NCBI GenBank assembly: GCA_963377175.1
Contig: CAUJNA010003317.1
Location: forward strand, 272,501 to 336,500
Direction: 5' to 3'
DNA: 64,000 nucleotides
From: Effrenium voratum
Lineage: Eukaryota; Sar; Dinophyceae; Suessiales; Symbiodiniaceae
The position numbers and the translations under genes were made by a program. Positions 1-11,578 of this stretch are shown one piece after another. Under the pieces are notes generated by a model. That model searched no databases and was not told where the DNA came from. It was given only the letters and a program-made list of their open reading frames with translations. Positions within the stretch are counted from its first letter, which is position 1. Each line of letters begins with the position of its first letter.

Positions 1-2961
1 TGTAAAAGATTAACTTCCCCAGGGCTTGGAGTTTTAAGGGGTAAGTTAAGAATATGTTGTTATTTTCCCCTGTTGGGTTTAAAGGGAAGCTATGACAACT
101 GCAAGTATGGTTTTCCAGGGGGCTTAAGCAAATGGAAGGGATGTGACTCGCGGGAGGTTGGGCTCGGAAACCTCGCAACGCCCCAGTTCCTGGACTTGGT
201 TCCTGAAACGACTTGCGCAAACTGTGCGGTATTTGTTGGGGTTTTCCGGAGTTTGGGGCGGCTGGCTAGCTTTCCAAAAGGGTTCCGTGGGTCGCCGTTG
301 GGCAGTTTGAACTGTTTTAAGTCAATCAACTCCAGAGTGAGGTTTGGGTCAACTTTTGGTGTTGCGCGCTGGAGTTTTTGAATCAAACCTGTGTCAGGCC
401 TTTTGGATGCGTCTTGGCTTTCAAGATCCGTTTGGCTCTGATTCATCTTGCTGGGGGAATGACCTCTAATTATGAAGAATCCCTTGTGGCTTCCTTTGCA
501 GGAATCCCCAGGTTCATTCTCGCATTCCCTACTCAGCACCAGCAAGTCATTGAGTTTCCTTTTGGGATGGGCGTCCCCTTTGTCCTTTTTTTTGGGGGGG
601 AAGAGTTCCACGGTAAACTAAACCAACCAAAACTCCCATGGGCCATTGGGCATCTGAGTAAAACAGATTTAGGGGCTTGGGAGGGACAGTGGAGTCGGAT
701 TGCCTCAAGTTGTTTGGGGTGGGGGTTGCACTGCGGCAAGGCACGAAGCCAGCAAAATCTTTGGTGCAGTACTGGGTGTCCCAGTTTAAAGGTGATTGAC
801 AACGCTTTTGGGAAGAATTCTCTTAGACACCAGGCTCCACCAACCAAAAAGGTTTTTGCTTTCAATAGCACCCCCCAAAAAAAAAAAAAGAGTGGCCCGC
901 TTTGATGCGTGGGTTGAGAGTTCAAGCAGTTTCCCTTCTAGGGCTGTTCCGGCGGCCTCGGTGTTGCATACCTCGGCCGCAAAGGCTCACTTGTGCACAG
1001 CTTGAATCGTAGCTCTATCGGCCACCGACTCCCAATCGTGGCTCCATTTGCACCCTTTTCCCAAGCGGCAACCATGCTCAGACCCAAAGTACCGACCGCC
1101 GTACTCGTGTCCTTTTGCCAGCAATCTCTCCTGACGGCTTTTCCGCCTGGGTGTGCCCTTCGAGCAGCGATGTCGGCTCTGACACCAGTAAATGGGGGCC
1201 GTCCGCAATTGCATCTCTAAGATTTATGAGCAGCGGCAACATGTTGAACTGCGCGATTGGTAAAACTCGAGCCGCCAAAGGCCGACGATTGGACCGCGAA
1301 AGGGCAACAATTGTGTTATGAGTTTAGACGTTTCATGGTGCCGATGCACGTCTCGCTGATTTTGACTGCGCGGCTCGAGCAAAAGTTCCCTTTGGGGTCC
1401 TGCATGTTGATTTCGTTTGCGCAGGGCCAGACACTGCTTTCCGAATCTGCTTGCTGGCAAGGGCTGGAAGCTGCAAAACAAAGTTTCTCCGGCGAATTCC
1501 GCGATTGGACGGCGATTGGACGAGTTCCACCAGTGAGCCCCTGCCCATCCGAGCTACGTCACTTCCTTCCTCTTTCCAGTTATTTGGAGGAAGGCCAGCG
1601 CTTGAGATAAGACAGCAGGACTCGAAACAGAAGCAGCGGCGATGCCCAACTTTGCTCCGCGAGTGGACCCTAGGCAAAGTTTTTTTGTACAACCCCGAAA
1701 TGTGATCTTTTGTTTAGTTTAGTTTGGTGTTGTTTTGATTTTGGTTTTGTGTGTGTTTTTTGGGGGTCTGGTCAGCCTAAAAAGGATCCAACGTTTTTGG
1801 TTTAAGCCAGCACTGCGCAGAGTGAACCAAATGACGTCCCGGGAATTGCCGAAGCCAGGGGTCATGGTGTGCCTGTTTTGAGCCAGCGTTTTTTTTGGAT
1901 GCGGTGAGGAAAACGGACACCCACAAACCCCCACCCCCAAGCCGCAGAAATGTGTTCAGCCATTCCAAAAATGGCACAGGAACAAGGCTTTGAGACCGGA
2001 AGCAACCAGGGATTTATGTGATTTTTGTTAAGTTTCTGGACGTGTGCGGAGACCATTTCAGTTGCAATGACGTGCCAGGAAGTGAATGTTTGGCTCATTT
2101 GCAGTATGCCCATCCGATCCCGAAAGCGAAAAAATGGGACTGACCCCTTTGTTCTTTCCCAGTATGAGTGTGTCCTTGTTTGTAGACCGCACCTTGACGA
2201 CGGCTATTGGGTCGGATCTTTAGACTTTAACTTTTTGGTTGAAATCAAGGGGTTTTCCACTAAACCCACAACAAGTTAAACTTTTTGCAGAGGGACCAAT
2301 TTCAATCCGCACATTTGGTGCCACGAACACGTAGAGGGGGGAATCCGCCTCCACGCCCTGAGGTGGCGAGGCTTCGGAGACTGAGCTGCACTCCGTATTG
2401 GTTGGTGGGACCAAAAGGTTATGGGAATTGGGCAGCTCGGTCCCCCAGCTAGGTGCTTCCACTTTGTTTGGGTGCTTTGCGACCTCTTTCGGCCCACAAG
2501 CACGGCTTCTTTCTAGGGTGGCGTTTCTTTGCTTCCTTTTTTTCCCTTTTTTTTTTGGTGTGCGTTTCCGAATTCATAGCCCAGACCATGTTTTCAGGCG
2601 CTTGCCTTGCACCATGTGGTAATTGAATGCTTTGAAGCCCTGGACCTGGTAGAGGTGTGGCCCAAAAGTTGCGGCAAGGCTTGGCCAAGTCCGGTCAGCT
2701 GTGGCGCGCGCAAGTTTTTTTCTTCCCCCTTTTTTTCTTCTGAGACCGCTTCATCTCAGGAGACGTCGACCTCTCGCGGACGAGCCACATCCAAAGTCAC
2801 GTGGCCTGCCAGCAACCAGCGAGCTTTTGGGAGGCATCATGATTAACTATCATTTTCTAAAGGATATATGCGCGATGTGTCTTTGAGGCAAAGGGTGGCC
2901 CCATTTTCCAGAACCAGGCGTGCTTATATTTTGCAAAGTGGGGGGGGGGTTCGAGCGCTCA

Positions 2962-3045
2962 CCGACAGTTGGGCCAGGATCGTGGACGACCAGGAGGAGC
3001 TGAGGGCCCAACGGGAGGCGCGGATTGCTTTTGGCGTTATTCGTG
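2962..3045 (+). CDS. Exon-like island, unknown protein
   Basis: A short GC-rich stretch reads as a charged helical peptide with the segment DDQEELRAQREARIAFGV. Its codon use differs from the surrounding G/T-rich DNA, so it may be one exon of a host gene. Splice sites and neighbouring exons are not established. Confidence 0.2.
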
Positions 3046-4684
3046 GAGGGGTCAGCTGGAGGGGTGTTATTTATTGGGTGTACTTTAGAAAACATTTTTC
3101 ATTGCCCTTGAAGAAGCCACAAACGCCAGAACATCTCTATCACTGTTTGCCCTGGCAGTCAGGATTGCACAGCCGTTCTCACGGGTCCTTTGCCGAAAAT
3201 GCATGAACACCGTGCAAACTCCTCGCTGTTAGATCACCTGCCCAATCCATTCTCTGACTTGTAGGTCGAAAGGCCGCGTTTTGGATTTGAACCTGGTTCT
3301 CCCAGTTGCCCAGTGGATTCCGCCCTTTTTTGCCCTAAGCCCTTTTTTGCCCTAAACCACAAAACCGCCAATCCGGGTCCACCCGCATTTGGAAGGGGCT
3401 GCTGTCAGATCAACGGCCAACAGAAAGAACAGGTTGCCCCTCGCTCCACATGAAGATCTGGATGCCACCCATTCGGTGCATGATGTGTAGCCCAGAAAAT
3501 TGCTTTCATTTGTTGTATTTTCCTTGATGGTTTCAACGGGTATCTGGCAATGCTCCTTATCGAATTATCGAATGACCCCTGTAAACCACACTAAGTGGTT
3601 TGACCCCCCCCAACACTAAAAAGGCGGCTTTTTTCAATCCAAGATTACGGAAGACCTAAGATGAAACTCCAGGAAATTTTTACCAAATTCCACTGGTTTT
3701 TTTAGGGGGTATTTCTGGATATTTTCCAGCTTCTTAGATCCTAAGAAGGGAACTGCCCCTCAATGGCGGCCCTTTGGGTAGCCCGAAAATAACTTGCGTT
3801 GTTTTGAGGGTACCCTTCTCACCTTGACACCAACCCATGAAAGCCGCCCGTTTTCGGTGTGGCCAAATTCCTAGTTTGACGAGCCATGCCAATATGAGCA
3901 GCACCCAAGACTATCCAAAGGCCGTTTTAGTAGACGGCTCTACCTTGTTTCATGCGGGTTGTAGTAGCCGCATGGGCGCATTGTTTTTCAAGCATACCTT
4001 TTGTGGGTTGGTTTAAAGGGAAGCCAAAAAGAATCATCCGACATCCGTATTTGGGTGCCCTTTTTGCACACCCACATTGGGAGTTTTGAAGGGAAACCAA
4101 AAGGAAAGATCCGACAGCCTTAAAAAACACACACAGATGCATGCCTACACTCCCTCCCAGGCTAGGTTTCCCAGTACTGCCCTTTCTCACCCCTTTTTTG
4201 GGGGAGGGTTTCCCTACTAAAATAGACCAAACCAAAAACCAAAAAAATACCAAAAAAAACACAAAAAAACAACATATGGTACTTTAGCTTCTAACCTCTC
4301 AAGTCTGGAGGACCTAGCAGGCCTCTTCCACTTCGGGGGCGCTTCCATCATCAGCCCCTTAAAAATGGTGGCGACCCCTGGAATTCCATTTGTGGTCCCG
4401 TTTTCCCTTAGGGGAAGACAAGATTTTCCCTTCTTAGGGGACCCCCCCCACCCCCACTCCTCCTGAAGCTAGGCAAAAACCTTCAACTCACTGCCTGAGT
4501 TTTCCTGGACTTTTTTTGTGTTTTTTGGGTTTGGACCATGTTGGTGGCACACCAAACACCTGGCGACTTTTGTTGTTTTTTGGGTTTGGGCCATTTGGGC
4601 ACACCAACCAGCTTGGCGACCTGTTTCTCCAGTGAGCCAACACCCGGGATCCCTCACATCGCCCACGGGCGAGCCTCGAGTCGG

Positions 4685-4765
4685 ATCGAGTCGGATCGAA
4701 GGCCCTGAGGTTCCAAGAGGCCAAGGCCCACGAGAAGGAGCTGCGCATGCAGCGGAGCGCCCCGG
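4685..4765 (+). CDS. Exon-like island, charged helical segment
   Basis: A GC-rich island reads KALRFQEAKAHEKELRMQRSA in the plus frame that is open from 4747 backwards, resembling a coiled-coil exon. The surrounding DNA is low-complexity T/G-rich sequence typical of introns. No family was recognised, and boundaries are guesses. Confidence 0.2.
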
Positions 4766-7000
4766 CTGGGCGGCGGTGGTTTTTTCTTCTGGTTCTTCTG
4801 TTTTTTGTTTTTGTTTTTGTCTTTGATTTTTCCTTCCCACCCTTTTTTTTTGTGGGAGGGGGGGGTGTGTTGTTTTTTCTTCCCTTTTTTTGCGTCCGTC
4901 TCCGACGGTCCGACGGTTGGCACATCTTTGAAGCAACATTAGAGAGTCCGTTACGTTGCCAAAAAAAAGAGAGCAAGTTCCCCAGACTCCCGCTGGCTAT
5001 GGAGACAAAGGGCGTTCTTTGTGTTGTTTTTGTTTCTTTTCGAATTTAAAGGGCAACCCCCTCAAAGCTAACGGGTCTGTCTTTTTGTTGAGCTGATACC
5101 CCTTGTTTGGATGAGCGTAAAGGGAAACCTAAAAGAAAACCGAGACGTCCCTGAAAAAAGACCCGCCGTGGAAATGCTAACCATGCATCCAAGTAGAACG
5201 CCCTGATTCATTTTGAGAGATGGGGATGTCTCTCCCTTTTTGGTGGGGGTTCAGACGACTTTTGGAAGGCCCCCCCACCCCTCTATGAATGAGACCCGGT
5301 AACTGATTTAACTGGGCTCAACATGAACCCGGAGACTTTTTAGCAGCTTTTGGACCTTTCACGGGGCCCTGGTGTTTTTTTTTTCACCATCTCAGGCTTT
5401 GAGTTCCCGAACTGTAAACTTTTTGGGAAGGCCATGTCAGTGGTAAACAAGTTGTTCTTTTTAACACTTCCGCTCACGCTCAGGAAGCCAGCCTTTTTTG
5501 GCGCGTTGGACATGTTGAAGCATGATTTGTGGATCCGACTTTCAATGAGCTCCCTTTGGTTGGGTGGTGGATGGAGGCATCAAGGAGTTGCTATTCTTCT
5601 TTAGGCCTTGTGGGCTGTCTCGAATTTGGGATTTGCGACTGCCAAAATGAGGCTCCTGGGAATCAACATTGTGGGGGCCTGGGTGGTTGCAACCTTTTTG
5701 CCCCCCTAAAAAAGAGCTTCGTTTCCTCGTCATCCCTCTTGGGTTGGTTTTGAACACCTCCCCGAACCCTGCTGCTTGACCAGGGTTTGCACCATGGGTT
5801 CAAACTAGTTGGTGTCTCGCCCACTGCAAGGGAGGGGAGGGGAGGGAGCCCAAATAAGCCCTTCTCAAACCCTTATGGCCTTATTTCCCCCTCCCCTCCC
5901 AGCCTACTTTTTCCAGCATCGGGTGGGCACCCCCGAGCCAGTGATCTCGCAAGAATTGGCAGCTAAAGGTTGTCTCGAAGTAAACACCCAAAAACCGGTG
6001 CCCCACAAAACCGCTGGTTCTTCAGACGTTTTCCCTTAAAACAAGTCATGTTTTTCTCGTTTCTTACCTCCATTTGCTTACGTGAGTCCCCTGGGGAGAA
6101 CATAGGGTTCCCTTTGACGCCAAAATAACAAGTATTCTTAACCAATCGAGGCTAGACAGTTTGTGCCACTGAGGAAGCCAGATGCTGGTGTGGCTGCTGA
6201 CGCTGCCGGTGCGGTCTGCTTCTTGAACCACAATGGGGTTGCCGAGAAGAAACGGGTGGTCGCATGTGGTCGCCCAGAACTGGGCGGGTTCTTCTTGGCT
6301 TTCCCCTTTAAAACCGACCAAAGACGGGTGCCCAAGCCTCACTGTCTGACCAAACTGCGAACTTGAGCTGGTGATTGGAAGGGGGCCGTTACAGAGCTGG
6401 GGGAATCCAACTATTGCCGGAAAAAAGCGGGAGGTTTTGGGAGCCACTGGGAGCTTTGCAATGACATGGTGTTGACCGAATTTCTACCCCACGACAGGGT
6501 CTTTGGAGCGCATCTGTGCAGTATCACAGCGACTGTACTTTACCCGTCGGTGGTTGGTTAAGTAACGGAGGAAACAGCTTAAAAGGAACTTGAAGGGAAT
6601 CTATCCTCATGCATATGTTGGCTGTTCCCGTTTCCTGCCGAAGCTTGAACACCGTCTGCTTGAGCGCAATACGCCCGAACTTGTTGGCGCCCCGTGCAGC
6701 GGCGTTATGTTTTATGCCTTGCCCACTTTGGAACTTGAGTGACGGCTGAGAAGCTGGCTGGTGGCTGCCTACCCTTTGGGTTTGGACCATTCCAGTGGCA
6801 AACGCAACGCTTGGACTTGTTCTGGCTAGTCAACTCAGGAAGTCAGGGGTGCCATGTTTCAGAGTTGGGGCGTCAGTTTGCTTGAATGTTCGAGCTACCT
6901 GGCAAGTAGGGAAGTGGGGTAGCTGGGGTTAGTCCCGTTATAACCATGGCTGGAACCTACTAGGTAGTTTGAATACGCAAGTCGCGTCCCATCTTTCCGG

Positions 7001-7031
<31 letters not shown>

Positions 7032-9049
7032 ATTCTTGATAATATTTTAAGAGACATCCCTATCCCATGGATGCCGAGTCAAAAGTCACATTGTTTTGGC
7101 AGGACCACGATGACGAACATGCCGCCAACAGCGGATAAAAGCACATATGAGCACTCCCAGCTTTGTGTATGTTTGCTTGCAGCATGCAGGAATCATAGGT
7201 GTTTTTGTAGGTTGCTCGCTTAAGTTTGTTACATTCCATTTACCAGGACCATCTATTTTACCAAAAGGACACCAATGGCAGGAATTGCATGGCACCAATT
7301 CAACACCGCATGCTCAATCGTCCAAAGCTGGCCTTTCTGTTGGCACCACGCTTACCCATGGGCAGTCATTCTCCCAACGGACTGGCCCAAGCCATGTTCA
7401 TTGCTGGTCTGCTGGTGGTTGGGAGGGAGTATCCAAATTTGCTTTGCCATTGAGAGCTTCCAGGAGAACTGTACATGGTAGTTCATGATTGATCCAAACC
7501 GCCAGCCAAGCACATCGGATCCAGCCTTTTTGGGGTGGATGCGTCCCAGTTCATGGCAGCTTGAGGTGACTTACATGGGTCGATGCTTTATCTCTTCGCC
7601 GAAGATGCGGCAGTTGTGGCAACTCAGCTCCGAACTGTCCCTTGTTTGTTTCTCACCCTCTTGCCTTTGGGTTCTCCTGTTGTCCATGTGTTGTTACCCA
7701 TTGACTAGCATAGATTTCCAGCAGACAGTAGACGGTCCTTGGATGTTGAGCAAGTTACAAGCGTGTCAACCTTGCTCACGAACCTTTGAGGCTGCTAACA
7801 TTGGCAAGGGGCTCGTTAAGGTTTCGCTTGTTGTCTCAACCAGGGATCGCTTTCTGCTTCAGACTTCAGAGGCACTGTTCAGGGGGCTTCTGCCTTAGGT
7901 GAATCACGATCGTTTTGCGTCTGTGTTCAAATGGCGGTTTCACGTTTCACCAGACGTACGGGATGCCGACTCCTTCATGCTTACCTGCCTACTTGGGTGG
8001 CCGCATTGTATGTCGGGGTTGGGACCGCTAGCTTTCCCTGTGACTTATTTGTATTTAAGGCAATGTGTTTTATCCTCTTTGGTTTTTCAAGGAGGTCAAG
8101 TTCCCAGTACGTGTTGGTTTGGATTGTACAGTAGGGGTTCGAGCAGTGATGATGGTTTCAGAGTTTTGTTGTGTTTTGTGTTTCCTGAGGCTTGCTTCAA
8201 CTTGTTCAGGATTTGCAACCTTTTTTTGCATACTATCAACCCCAAACTGATTTGTTTCTTGCATTGCATCCTTGATCTTCGATTGTAAAATGGCACTTGG
8301 TTCAGTTATTTTGTTTCATCCTTGACTTCTTTCATAAGGGTATTCCTGATTGTTTGGGTTAATGTCTGGAAATCTTTGTGTTGCTCGACTTGTCATTTCT
8401 GCCATGGACAAGATGCGGTCAACGTTCACGGAACACGCGGTCAGTGATTGAAAGCACGGCCACACCCAGACTTCAAGCTACCTAGGTTACACTAGCAACC
8501 GGGCAACACCATGTTCTTTGCCTGCTGGCTTGAGGTCAGATTTTTTTCGCAGCACTTGCTGTCCGAAAACGCAGTCGAACACAGAAAGCTCACTGTTAAA
8601 GTACACGAGAACAACGAGATTGCAGCCCTTGCCTGCGAATCAGCTAAACTTTGACAAACCAATTTCAAAAACGCGGTCACAGAATCCGTATGCTTTTAGT
8701 TAGCAGAAGCAATTTGAGCAGCGTAACAAACAGACCGATCACTACACAGATGGCGACCAGCCTGGGAGCAAACAGATTCAGCATCGGAGCATGGAAGCCA
8801 CTGCCCCAAAGCATGAGCTGAAAATGAGCTCAGCACTCGCAGAAGCCATCGGCATTGGAATGTACGGCAGGTACCCGGAAATAAAATTCAAAACTGGCAA
8901 ACTTGTAGCATGGAAATGTGGGCAGGGCAGACGCCGCGAGCTCAAGACCAAATGGAGGGATAGAAGAATCGGACCACGGACAATCTTTTTGGTTTCCTTT
9001 GGCTTCCCATGAAACTCTTAGGCTCTTAGGTTTTTGAGGGCTGCCCTTA

Positions 9050-9607
9050 GACCTACCAAAGACCTTGCCCCCATACAGACATCGTCCCGCCACACAAACA
9101 TTACATAAATGTTCACAGATATTTTTCAAAATATAAAATTTTATGATAAAGTTATATCATAAAATTCTACCAGCATCCTTACAAATCGCGGTTTAAATTA
9201 TCAATATGTTTTTTGCATTTCAAATGTCTAGACCAGTTAGGGTTTTTAACTTTACAACCGCAAACCTCACAATCTCTTTCATTTTGATTATATGCCTTTT
9301 TTTCTTTGCGGTGCTCAGCATCATATTTCTTGCTTACCTCCTTAATTCTTTCTGGATTTTTTGCCCTATACCTCTTCCAACTTTCTGCGCAAACTATGCA
9401 CCAAGTTTTCCCAGCAACTAATTGACTAGGAAGTTTTTTACATCTACATGAATTGCATTTTGTTTTTTCAGGTTCATCCATCCTTACTATAGTGTCTTAA
9501 CTTCCCTTTAGGTCAAAACCATCTTACCCAAATCCCAAATTCCCAAAATATAAAATCCCCATAATTTCAAAACATAAATCTTACAATGTTTTTATTGTAA
9601 GGTTTAT
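9050..9607. repeat. Left terminal inverted repeat
   Basis: The segment matches the reverse complement of 31012-31568. The outermost shared bases are GACCTACCAAAG at the left, mirrored by CTTTGGTAGGTC at the right. The match runs through a complete 100-codon gene and ends in a hairpin at 9572-9609. Differences between the copies include small indels near 9110-9130, three substitutions in the gene and a 1-bp length change in the hairpin loop. Confidence 0.93.
9179..9481 (-). CDS. TIR-encoded double zinc-finger protein (left copy)
   Basis: This 100-residue lysine-rich protein is encoded wholly inside the left TIR and reads outward toward the terminus. It has an N-terminal pair of CxxC knuckles (CNSC near residue 9, CIVC near residue 32), a charged helical middle with YRAKNPERIKEVSKKYDAEH, and a C-terminal C2H2-like finger: CEVCGC, then H and KKH. 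The C-terminal finger resembles the one ending the GIY-YIG protein at 24232-24805. A DNA-binding role at the ends (transposition, replication or transcription) is inference. It differs from the right copy at three residues (N/T, K/E and D/A), each from a single base change. Confidence 0.8.
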   Translation of the reverse strand: MDEPEKTKCNSCRCKKLPSQLVAGKTWCIVCAESWKRYRAKNPERIKEVSKKYDAEHRKEKKAYNQNERDCEVCGCKVKNPNWSRHLKCKKHIDNLNRDL

Positions 9608-9609
9608 GT
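9572..9609 (-). terminator. 3' hairpin, ATAAATCTTACAAT/ATTGTAAGGTTTAT type
   Basis: A 16-base stem (one internal G-T mismatch pair) with a T-rich loop lies about 80 bases past the stop of the minus-strand gene at 9690-10163. The same palindrome recurs at 10266-10303, 11540-11578 and in the right TIR, always just after a gene, suggesting an RNA 3'-end signal. The function is inferred from position. Confidence 0.55.
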
Positions 9610-9689
9610 GTTAATTTATAGTTTAAGTTCAGGATAATAATTGAATTGATGACTATTAAATTGTGTATATATCTTACCTCTTTCATGCA

Positions 9690-10163
9690 TCATTTTAACA
9701 AAATAATAATATTAATATCTCTAACTGAGTTTTTGACATTAAACTTTTTTCTTTCAATATATGTTTTAATGTCTTCTTTTACATCAAACCCTTCCCTTTT
9801 ATGATAAGCCAACATCCATAATATACCTGCAATCATTTCATATTTTTTCTTACTGATTTTCAGAAATGCTCTAACATAACTATAAGGTGGTCTTTCATAC
9901 ACAGTTAAAAATATCAAAATGTCATCTTCTACATTTCTATTATGTCTTCCTCTTATTCTCAACACACAACTGATTATAGCTTGGTTATCTCTCCAGGTTT
10001 TACAATTTTTACATAAATCTTCTTCACCCAAAGCATAATCAATAATATTATTTATTATTCCATTAGGTAAGTTTAATTTATACAATTCCATATTTTCTTT
10101 TTTAAAGTGGCAACAATCATAGCATTTCTTATTAATATACTTATTGATTTCAATACCGTTCAT
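9690..10163 (-). CDS. Cys-rich F-box-like protein, paralogue 1
   Basis: This 157-residue protein is closely related to the next gene and shares most of its length with it. Its N-terminal half has a CYDCCHF metal-binding knuckle (about residue 14), a helix with KLNLPNGIINNIIDYAL that resembles the F-box consensus (LP..I...I..YL), then CKNC. The rest is helical, with a conserved FLTVYERPPYSYVRAFLKIS segment. F-box proteins bring targets to SCF ubiquitin ligases, and some large DNA viruses encode them; that role is inference here. The C-terminus is shorter than in paralogue 2 and ends IILLK where the copies diverge. The conserved upstream block at 10187-10223 precedes it. Confidence 0.72.
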   Translation of the reverse strand: MNGIEINKYINKKCYDCCHFKKENMELYKLNLPNGIINNIIDYALGEEDLCKNCKTWRDNQAIISCVLRIRGRHNRNVEDDILIFLTVYERPPYSYVRAFLKISKKKYEMIAGILWMLAYHKREGFDVKEDIKTYIERKKFNVKNSVRDINIIILLK

Positions 10164-10186
10164 TTCTTCACTATTAATATAAGGTG

Positions 10187-10223
10187 TTTTTTCTTTAGGT
10201 CTATTTCGCCTAAAACTAAATTA
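10187..10223 (-). promoter_or_regulatory. Conserved upstream block with TTTAGGCGAAATAG
   Basis: Read on the minus strand, the block runs TTTAGTTTTAGGCGAAATAG and then CCTAAAGAAAAAAC, about 23 bases before the ATG of the gene at 9690-10163. It recurs at 10877-10913 and, diverged, at 12236-12270, each time before a gene of the same family. It could be a promoter, or simply part of the duplicated unit. Confidence 0.45.
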
Positions 10224-10265
10224 TAAATTAACATTATTTTTAATAACAAATCACATAATTTCAAA

Positions 10266-10303
10266 ACATAAATCTTACAATGATTTTTATTGTAAGGTTT
10301 ATG
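10266..10303 (-). terminator. 3' hairpin after paralogue 2
   Basis: The stem CATAAATCTTACAAT pairs with ATTGTAAGGTTTATG (one mismatch) around a short loop, seven bases after the stop of the minus-strand gene at 10311-10853. It belongs to the same palindrome family as the TIR hairpins. Confidence 0.55.
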
Positions 10304-10310
10304 GGTTAAT

Positions 10311-10853
10311 TTACAATTTAAGTTCAGGGTAATAATTTAATTGATGACTACTAAGTTGTAAATATGTTTTACTTCTTTCATGCATTATTTTAAAAATAAT
10401 ATTAATATCTCTCACTGTATTTTTGACATTAAACTGTTTTCTTTCAATATATGCTTTAATGTCTTCTTTTACATCAAACCCTTCCCTACTATGATTAGAC
10501 AACATCCATAATATACCTTCAATCATTTCATATTTTTTCTTACTGATTTTCAGAAATATTCTAACATAACTATAAGGTGGTCTTTTATACACAGTTAAAA
10601 ATATCAAAATGTCATCTTCAACATTTCTTTCATTAAACCTTTTAATACTTAAAGTACATTTGATTAATTCTTGATAAAACCTCCAATTTCTACAAATTTT
10701 ACATAAATCTTCTTCACCCAAAGCATAATCAATAATATTATTTATTATTCCATTAGGTAAATTTAATTTATACAATTCCATATTTTCTTTTTTGAAGTGG
10801 CAACAGTCATAGCATTTCTTATTAATATACTTATTGATTTCAATACCGCTCAT
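10311..10853 (-). CDS. Cys-rich F-box-like protein, paralogue 2
   Basis: This 180-residue tandem duplicate of the gene at 9690-10163 has an almost identical first 50 residues: the CYDCCHF knuckle, the LNLPNGIINNIIDYAL F-box-like helix and a CKIC knuckle. It continues with RNVEDDILIFLTVYKRPP and the same helical C-terminal half. It extends about 20 residues beyond paralogue 1 with a tail ending LNYYPELKL. The duplication includes the upstream block and the 3' hairpin, so the repeated unit is about 650-700 bp. Function is unknown; protein-protein adaptor activity is a guess from the F-box-like helix. Confidence 0.75.
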   Translation of the reverse strand: MSGIEINKYINKKCYDCCHFKKENMELYKLNLPNGIINNIIDYALGEEDLCKICRNWRFYQELIKCTLSIKRFNERNVEDDILIFLTVYKRPPYSYVRIFLKISKKKYEMIEGILWMLSNHSREGFDVKEDIKAYIERKQFNVKNTVRDINIIFKIMHERSKTYLQLSSHQLNYYPELKL

Positions 10854-10876
10854 TTCTTCACTATTAATATAAGGTG

Positions 10877-10913
10877 TTTTTTCTTTAGGACTATTTCGCC
10901 TAAAACTAAATTA
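10877..10913 (-). promoter_or_regulatory. Conserved upstream block, second copy
   Basis: This block is nearly identical to 10187-10223 (core TTAGGCGAAATAG on the minus strand) and lies at the same distance from the start codon of the gene at 10311-10853. Confidence 0.45.
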
Positions 10914-11492
10914 TTAATTTAAGTCTTTCTATTATTTTATCACACGTTGTTTCATTATAAATATTACTTCCTATTTTTGTTCTAAACAACCCCATTGTTC
11001 TAATTGCATGTGTTATTGTATATCTAAGTTCGTCAATTCTATACTCATCATTTAAAAACTCATTTAAAAAATTAAACAATACAACATAGTTTAAGCGGTT
11101 AATATTAAAAGACATATTGTATAATATTTTTACCATACAATAATACTTAAAAATAAATTCATTATTATATCCTTCGTCATCACATTCTAATAAATGATCA
11201 AACCCTTCTATAGTTAAGAAATTATTCATTTCAATAAACACAAATATTTCTAAATCATCATCAAGAGTTTCATTATGTATAATATCAATATCTTTGTTAT
11301 TCATATCATCATTTTTTTTTTTATAATTCTATTGCAATTATTGCATATCATATATTGACAAATATTATTACAAACGCCATTTGCAAAACCCCGTTCAATT
11401 GGTAATTTGAGCATTTCACAGTCTTTACATTTATAGCTCATAAACTTGTTTTTCAATATATTTTTAGCATTGATACCGACTGTATCACTCAT
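10906..11492 (-). CDS. Cys-rich F-box-like protein, diverged paralogue, frameshifted
   Basis: Two overlapping frames probably form one gene of about 195 residues. The first part (11301-11492) has CKDC, a segment with FANGVCNNICQY matching the F-box-like helix of its neighbours, and CNNC. The second part (10906-11304) continues with NNKDIDIIHNETLDDD and a helical tail. The frames meet at an 11-base A run (11312-11322 on the reverse strand), where a one-base length change would join them; either a real mutation or a homopolymer sequencing error fits. Order and spacing of the Cys pairs match the flanking paralogues. Upstream of its ATG is an AT-rich TTAATATATTATAG stretch instead of the GCGAAATA block. 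Confidence 0.6.
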
Positions 11493-11539
11493 TTTACTAT
11501 AATATATTAAGTTATTATTTCTTCAAGTCATTTTGAAAT

Positions 11540-11578
11540 CATAAACCTTACAATGTTTTTTTTATTGTAAGGTTTATG
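11540..11578 (-). terminator. 3' hairpin overlapping a stop codon
   Basis: A perfect 15-base stem (CATAAACCTTACAAT with ATTGTAAGGTTTATG) encloses a T-rich loop. The arm nearer the gene contains the stop codon of the minus-strand gene at 11574-12236. Confidence 0.6.

Larger units (their letters stand above)
1..9049. other. Left host flank, no complete gene recognised
   Basis: This is mixed-composition DNA with long G/T-rich tracts, homopolymers and dispersed short repeats, in sharp contrast to the AT-rich block that follows. Open frames here are short, overlap on both strands and match no family I know. Two weak exon-like islands (about 2960-3045 and 4685-4765) are listed separately. From about 7100 to 8800 the sequence is less G-rich and carries several open frames of 60-137 codons, including 7485-7898 on the plus strand. 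I could not recognise a domain in them and treat the stretch as unassigned. A run of about 29 A lies at 7002-7030. Confidence 0.6.

Noticed and set aside
7485..7898. 137-codon plus frame in the left flank as a gene or retroelement piece
   Set aside because: No reverse transcriptase, integrase or other motif could be seen and adjacent frames are equally open.
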